A stretch of DNA of 64,000 bases from Agrypnia vestita (lineage: Eukaryota; Arthropoda; Insecta; Trichoptera; Phryganeidae). Where the stretch lies: the NCBI GenBank assembly GCA_016648135.1, contig JADDOH010000505.1, positions 62,001 through 126,000 of the forward strand, written 5' to 3'. Position 1 is the first letter of the stretch, and each line of letters begins with the position of its first letter. The notes under the pieces were generated by a model. That model had not been told where the DNA came from. It saw only the letters and a program-made list of their open reading frames with translations, and searched no databases. Positions 59,206 through 64,000 of this stretch are shown here, one piece after another. Both the position numbers and the translations under genes were made by a program.

Positions 59206-59760
59206 ACTTTTATATCAACATAACCTTAGTTCGTGACTGGTGCACGCCACTTCTAAAGATGATGGCAAGAATAAGTAAAATAAAAACAAAAAAATAATGT
59301 TTCGTTTTGCCGTTGTGAATTAGTTGTAGATTCATCAATTTACTCTGGCTCAAAGCGCAAACAACCCAAAATAATATTATCAAAAATACTAATGCAAAAG
59401 CAACCTTTATGTATAATAAATCATTTGAAAGTAGGTACTAATTTAGATATGTGTAATCTTTTTAAGAAGCACAGATCTATGCCTATTAACATTAGATTAC
59501 GGTATAAAGTAGGTATATTCTACATTAACATGGTTCTAGATTTACGATTTACAAAAAACTTTTCACACCGAAGATAAGTGATAAATATGTTCAAAGAACA
59601 TATAAAATATATATACAAAACCGATAATATTTAATAAATTTACATGAAATTTTATAAAAGACGATATATAAGGAAAGGCCTGAAAGAAAAATTAATCAAT
59701 CAATAAGAAAGATTTATTATGGAATGTTAATTTATCTGTGACATTTTTCTTTATTTTATA

Positions 59761-60208
59761 CAGGGTGTCCCGTATCTCGACATCAAGCCGAAATCAGATG
59801 ACAGGCCTGTTATCAGTTAATAGTTAATAGTTATCAGAAAAATATTTAAAAATATCTAAGTCAAGTGTTTTAAAAATTATAAACATTCGTTTTAAACAGT
59901 CTTTTCACTCCTGTTGCTACAAAACTTTATTTTTCTTCATTATTTTTATTATTATGTAATCCTGTATAATGATGTTTCTATAAACTTTTGTCCAAAATTC
60001 AAAGCCAACTGCTCCAGCTTAGAAGAAAATGACACTTTTTGACCAAACCAAGTATTCAAAATCAATACTTAGCCCAGTTTTAAGTGACTGTTTTTTATTT
60101 TTTTATTATTTTTTTTATATTTTTCTGATAACTATTATGACTTGGCCTGTCACCCGACTTCGGCTTGACTATAGATATTTTTGTTGAGTTGAGATACGGG
60201 ACACCCTG
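59761..60208. mobile_element. MITE with CAGGGTGTCCCGTATCTC ends (448 bp)
   Basis: Terminal inverted repeats CAGGGTGTCCCGTATCTC at 59761 and, inverted, at 60208. Both are followed by TCAAGCCGAA and TGACAGGCC blocks. The interior is AT-rich with no ORF. Such CAGGGTGTCC ends are frequent in insects, but I cannot assign the transposase. Confidence 0.7.
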
Positions 60209-60744
60209 AATAAACTTAGGTTACTTTGTTACTTTACCTTTTTAACAAAAAAAAACCTACTGACAAGCCGGTCTCGCGGATTAGTGATTTTTTCTTTGTT
60301 GCAATAAATAAAGTACGAAATGAATTATCAATTATTTAAATTTTTAAAAAACACCTGCTACAGTCGAGGTGTTAGGAGGTTAGACCCGGGAGCTCACCAC
60401 GAGCATGTTGTTTTCTCACGGGAATCGGGGAGGCTAGGAGGAGGCTCCCGATCGGTGACATGCTCCCCGGCTATCTGGTGACAGAAGATAAAACGGAACT
60501 GAAGAACTTGGGAGAGTTCATAAAGAGACTCTTCGGAAGGTTTCACTTTGCAGTAGACTTGCGGTACAGTACAGTCCGGCAAAGTTGTCACTATTTTTTC
60601 AATATACATTTACGAAAGTGTCTTCTAAAATAAATCCATAATTATTTATTTATGTATAAGTATATTCATAAACTTGAACCACACTGTATAATCTAATAAA
60701 TGGAGGAATCAATAAACACTAACCACCTCAGAACATGTATAATA
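60209..60744. other. Sequence with a GC-rich patch, no gene recognised
   Basis: 60370-60580 is GC-rich (ggaggctaggaggaggctcc). A 71-codon minus frame (60394-60609) spans it but shows no known domain. Confidence 0.4.
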
Positions 60745-62032
60745 TTAGGTCCTTACATATGAAATTGACGTTTAGTATGGGAGGAACATAAAGCCGATTT
60801 TTTTTTATTATAATATATTTATTTAATCAAAGTATGTACCATTGCTATCTATGCACTTTTGCCATCTCATAGGTAGTTCATCGATCCCTTTACTAAAAAA
60901 ACCATTCGGACGGGAATCAATAAAAATCTTTGAAGGCGGTTTGGACTGCCCCATGGGAGTTGAATTTTTTCCTTTGCAAGAAGTTATCCAAATTTCGAAA
61001 AAAATGGTAATCTGTTGGGGCAAGGTCCGGAGAGTACGGTGGATGTCTTAGACATTCCAATTGAAGCTCCTCTAATTTGGTAGCCGTCTGTTGTGCAGTG
61101 TGTGGTCTAGCGTTATCATGAAGCAGCAGTGGCCTAGAGCGATTAACCAGCCTCGGTTGTTTAGCAGCTAGCTTTTCCATCATGGTTTGCAGTTGCTGAC
61201 AATAGACATCTGCCGTAATCGTCTGGCCAGATTTAAGAAAGCTGTAGTGAACGACACCAGCACTATTCCACCAAACGCTCACAAGTAACTTTTTTGGAGT
61301 CAATTTTCGCTTGGGGCATGGTTTGGCTGGTTCAGGCAGGGTTCAGCCATTGCGATGAGCGCTTCTGATTATCGTACAGGATCCACTTTTCATCACAGGT
61401 AATGATTCGATTTAAAATCCCTTCATTATTGTGACGGTTGAGTAATGCAACGCAGCAGTCAACGCGCGTTTGTTGATTTGCTTCACTCAATTCGTGAGGT
61501 ACCCACCATTCAAGCTTTTTCACCTTACCAATTTGCTTCAAGTGGATTAAAACAGTTTTATCACTAACACCGCAGCCTGCAGCTAACTCGGATGTGGTTT
61601 GCGATGGATCCGCTTCCACAATAGCCTTCAATTCTTCATTATCAACTTTGGTCTCCGGCCGTCCACGGGGCTTGTTCTGCAGGTCGAAATTTCCAGAACG
61701 AAAACGTTGGAACCAAAAACGCACTGTGTTTTCTTTTGCGGCACCGACGCCATACACATCATTAATCCTTCGAGCCTTTTCTGCAGTACTGGTGCCACGG
61801 TGGAACTCGTACTCGTAAATAACGCGATATTTCAAGTTTTTCATTTGGTAAACTGAGTGACGCAAAGAAAAAAACAATTGAGGAAAAAACAAATGAATTA
61901 TAATTTTCTAAACACAAATACATGAGTAAATAGCTGTATAAATTTGGATTTGGAATTCCTAACCAAAGAGAAGATATTTGAGATCAAATTTGCCCGTACG
62001 GCAAAACCTCAATTTCATATGTAAGGACCTAA
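60745..62032 (-). mobile_element. Mariner transposon, complete ends (1288 bp)
   Basis: Terminal inverted repeats ttaggtccttacatatgaaa inward from 60745 and from 62032, flanked by TA on both sides (60743-60744, 62033-62034). The empty target reconstructs to gtataa-TA-ttatac, a 14-bp palindrome. Length and a single transposase frame are normal for mariner. A second copy begins at 63614 in the opposite orientation. Confidence 0.95.
60823..61844 (-). pseudogene. Mariner transposase (cecropia-like), two frameshifts
   Basis: Would cut and paste the element by binding its inverted repeats. ATG at 61844, stop at 60823-60825. N-terminal helix-turn-helix region (RFWFQRFRSGNFD, RGRPETK, then TTSELAAGCGVS). 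Catalytic motifs CDEKW, LLHDNARPH and SPDLAPTDYHFF give D, D34D as in mariner. The protein ends RWQKCIDSNGTYFD, which resembles the cecropia subfamily. Frame is lost once at about 61332-61345 (after QWLNP) and again near 60917-60925 in a T-run. Otherwise all motifs are present, so inactivation looks recent. Confidence 0.92.
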
Positions 62033-62036
62033 TATT

Positions 62037-62515
62037 ATACAGGCTATCTCGTTTTGAATAGAAAATATTGTTTATACTTTGGGTTAAATGTGTATAGGCA
62101 CGGAGATAAGTGAGATCAAAGTTTGAATTTTTTTCAATATTTCTGACTTATCTTTCGTAAAAAGGTTTAGACTTTCATGAAAGTAATATATATCGAATAT
62201 AAAAAAATATTATCTACAAAAAATAGAAAATGATTTGTATCGAATATTAAAAAAATTTGAGTTTTGTTTCTATTCCAATAAAATGATTAGGTGTAACTTT
62301 GCAGACATTCGATTTTTTTGTAAGTATTTATTGTATTTTGTTTTGTTTTTTATTTTACTTATTATTATATATATTCAATAAAAGTTGCAATAGTGATAGT
62401 CCAACATTTTATAGAAAATAAGTTGAATAAAATTATAAGAAATATTGAAAAAAATGCAAGCTTGATTGAAGAATACTCCTCCATAAGAAGTTTTTGATAC
62501 TAGCTATGAGACACC
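62037..62515. mobile_element. Diverged MITE related to 47469-47920
   Basis: Left end acaggctatctcgttttga and right end, inverse of acggtgtctcatagct. Inner blocks are inverted (tttttttcaatatttctgac against gaaatattgaaaaaaatgc). The right half shares gatagtccaacattttata and gaaatattgaaaaaaatgca with the 47-kb element. It abuts the mariner. Confidence 0.5.
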
Positions 62516-63613
62516 GTATATACCTATGTATATAGCGAGTTAGGTAGTGGCCGACGGGCTTTCATATATTAAGAAACCTGTATATGTATAGGCGGACAGC
62601 GTGTAAATAGCCATTCGCTTGGTGAATTTAGTAGTCAATTAATACTCTCATAATCATGCAAAAAAAATGTCAAATTACATTTCCTCTCTCTGAAAAACAT
62701 ACAGGAGTAAACCAAATAATATGCCTTCAAATGATTACTGACCTGCGATAGACTATTTATTCTCTTCAACTTCGCAGATAGTCGAAAACATCTGGTCAAA
62801 ATCTTCGCGCCCTGTGTGTGTAAAAAATAAAAAAAGTGGCGTCCTTTTTAAACAGATATCTTGAGAAGTTCTTGATAGTTCCTCCACGTCACAAATAACA
62901 CGGGTAGAAATATAAACTGTTGAAATCTCGGAAAATATGATTACAACGTTTACTAATCAATTATAACATCCATTTATCCGATGCGAAAAAATGCACATTC
63001 CAGAAGAAGCAGAAAAAACGCAATCAATTTTCCTTCTTTTCGTAATTCGGAGGCAAAATTCAAATATGTTTCTTCGCACCGCGCAGGCTGACTAACGCCA
63101 TCAGCGTCGAGTTTAGCCTCACAGAAGCAGCGTCATTTTTGACGTAATATGGAAAAACTCGAAATATGCCTCCAGGAAACGTTATTATATTTTTTAATAG
63201 ATATTAAATTAATTATCATTTCGAGAGATATATACATTTGTCTATTATGTCTTCTTACCAAAATCCGATATACGAATTCCAATTATATATTTTGTAAGGA
63301 TAGTTTTTATTATTATTTAGTTAAAAATTACGTTTTAATATAAAAAAATTATTTATCGATATAAATTACCGATCTATTGACACTGAACTGAATTAAGCAA
63401 ATTGCATGGTTAAAAATGGGAAGTATCTAGCTTTAAAAATATCGTTTTGTATATATTACTTGAAGGAAAAATTAATGGTCTTGGAGAACTTTACCACCAC
63501 TTTTTTATTAAAATGTAGATCATTCAATAATTATGAAACAACTACGATATTATTAAAAAAATATAAGCCATACGTCTAAACGATTCGTCTTTTGCGAAGG
63601 TTAATTCTTTATA
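62516..63613. other. Gene-free AT-rich sequence between the two mariners
   Basis: I see no gene. The 64-codon frame at 63149-63343 is AT-rich and hydrophobic, likely chance. Confidence 0.45.
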
Positions 63614-64000
63614 TTAGGTCCTTACATATGAAATTGGCGTCTTGCCGTACTGGCAAATTTGATCTCAAATATCTTCTCTTTGGTTAAGAATTCCAAATCC
63701 AAATTTATACAGCTATTTACTCATGTATTTGTGTTTTAAAAATTATAATTCATTTGTTTTTTCCTCAATTGTTTTTTTCTTTGCGTCACTCATTTTACAA
63801 AATGAAAAACTTGAAATATCGCGTTATTTACGAGTACGAGTTCCACCGTGGCACCAGTGCTGCAGAAACGGCTCGAAGGATTAATGATGTGTATGGCGAC
63901 GGTGCCGCAAAAGAAAACACAGTGCGTTTTTGGTTCCAACGTTTTCGTTCTGGAAATTTCGACCTGCAGAACAAGCCCCGTGGACGGCCGGAGACCAAAG
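63614..64000 (+). mobile_element. Second mariner copy, cut by the window end
   Basis: Begins ttaggtccttacatatgaaa after TA (63612-63613). The 5' untranslated part matches the first copy closely (ttctctttggttaRgaattc). Plus orientation, so the two mariners have opposite orientations 1.6 kb apart, 5' ends facing. Confidence 0.93.
63802..64000 (+). CDS. Mariner transposase, N-terminal part (continues past window)
   Basis: ATG at 63802; open for all 66 codons to the window end, with MKNLKYRVIYEYEFHRGTS, then RFWFQRFRSGNFDLQ and RGRPETK, the N-terminal DNA-binding region. Compared with the first copy it has AAETARR for TAEKARR and VYGDGAA for VYGVGAA. It has no lesion in the visible part, so it may be a functional source copy, but the catalytic domain lies outside the window. 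Confidence 0.88.
   Translation, partial: MKNLKYRVIYEYEFHRGTSAAETARRINDVYGDGAAKENTVRFWFQRFRSGNFDLQNKPRGRPETK

Noticed and set aside
1..64000. CRISPR arrays, bacterial operons or phage genes
   Set aside because: No regularly spaced short repeats with unique spacers, no ribosome-binding-site-led gene strings, and gene density far too low.

Overview
This window looks like a gene-poor, AT-rich, repeat-dense stretch of an insect nuclear genome. The evidence is the AACCT/TTAGG-type insect telomere motif inside the sequence, a cecropia-like mariner transposase, RTE- and CR1-group retrotransposon debris of the kind common in insects, Penelope-like and Helitron ends, and no bacterial-type operons. I cannot fix the insect order. 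I found no convincing host protein-coding gene, rRNA or ordinary tRNA gene. Nearly all recognisable coding sequence belongs to transposable elements, and most of it is broken.

Region by region: 1-16695 is dominated by an approximately 8.1-kb segment present twice head to tail (419-8589 and 8590-16695). Each copy carries a dead CR1-group non-LTR retrotransposon (ORF1 with a coiled coil and a domain resembling FP25K, then endonuclease, reverse transcriptase and a C-terminal domain), a short RTE 3' tail, and a foldback MITE. Both copies share the same stops, frameshifts and a damaged catalytic YADD box, so one dead element was duplicated as DNA rather than retrotransposed twice. 16.7-29.2 kb holds a possible Helitron 5' end, tRNA-derived SINE pieces, a decayed RTE reverse transcriptase, Penelope-type repeat pieces, an RTE 3' end, a 619-bp Helitron with its terminal hairpin, a foldback with a hammerhead-ribozyme-like motif, and a Penelope GIY-YIG endonuclease remnant. 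29.8-33.1 kb is a probable three-level nest: a TTAA-flanked 1.1-kb foldback inside a TA-flanked 2-kb inverted-repeat element inside a possible hAT-like element.

33-50 kb holds an RTE scrap, a head-to-head SINE, perfect hairpins, a 760-bp PIF/Harbinger-type element with TTA target duplication, another copy of the 8-kb MITE family, a second class of retrotransposon 3' end, and a hAT end with a 47-residue BED-type zinc-finger ORF. 50-64 kb holds an approximately 900-bp hAT-type element, a Penelope repeat, another long foldback, two inverted remnants of one retrotransposon C-terminus, two CAGGGTGT-type MITEs, and two mariner copies. The first mariner (60745-62032) is complete with TIRs and TA duplication but has two frameshifts. 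The second (63614 onward) is open to the window edge and could be intact.

The genes do not work together as a pathway; the layout is successive transposon insertion, nesting, local duplication and decay. All identifications come from reading motifs and repeats by eye. Boundaries without TIRs or target duplications are approximate.
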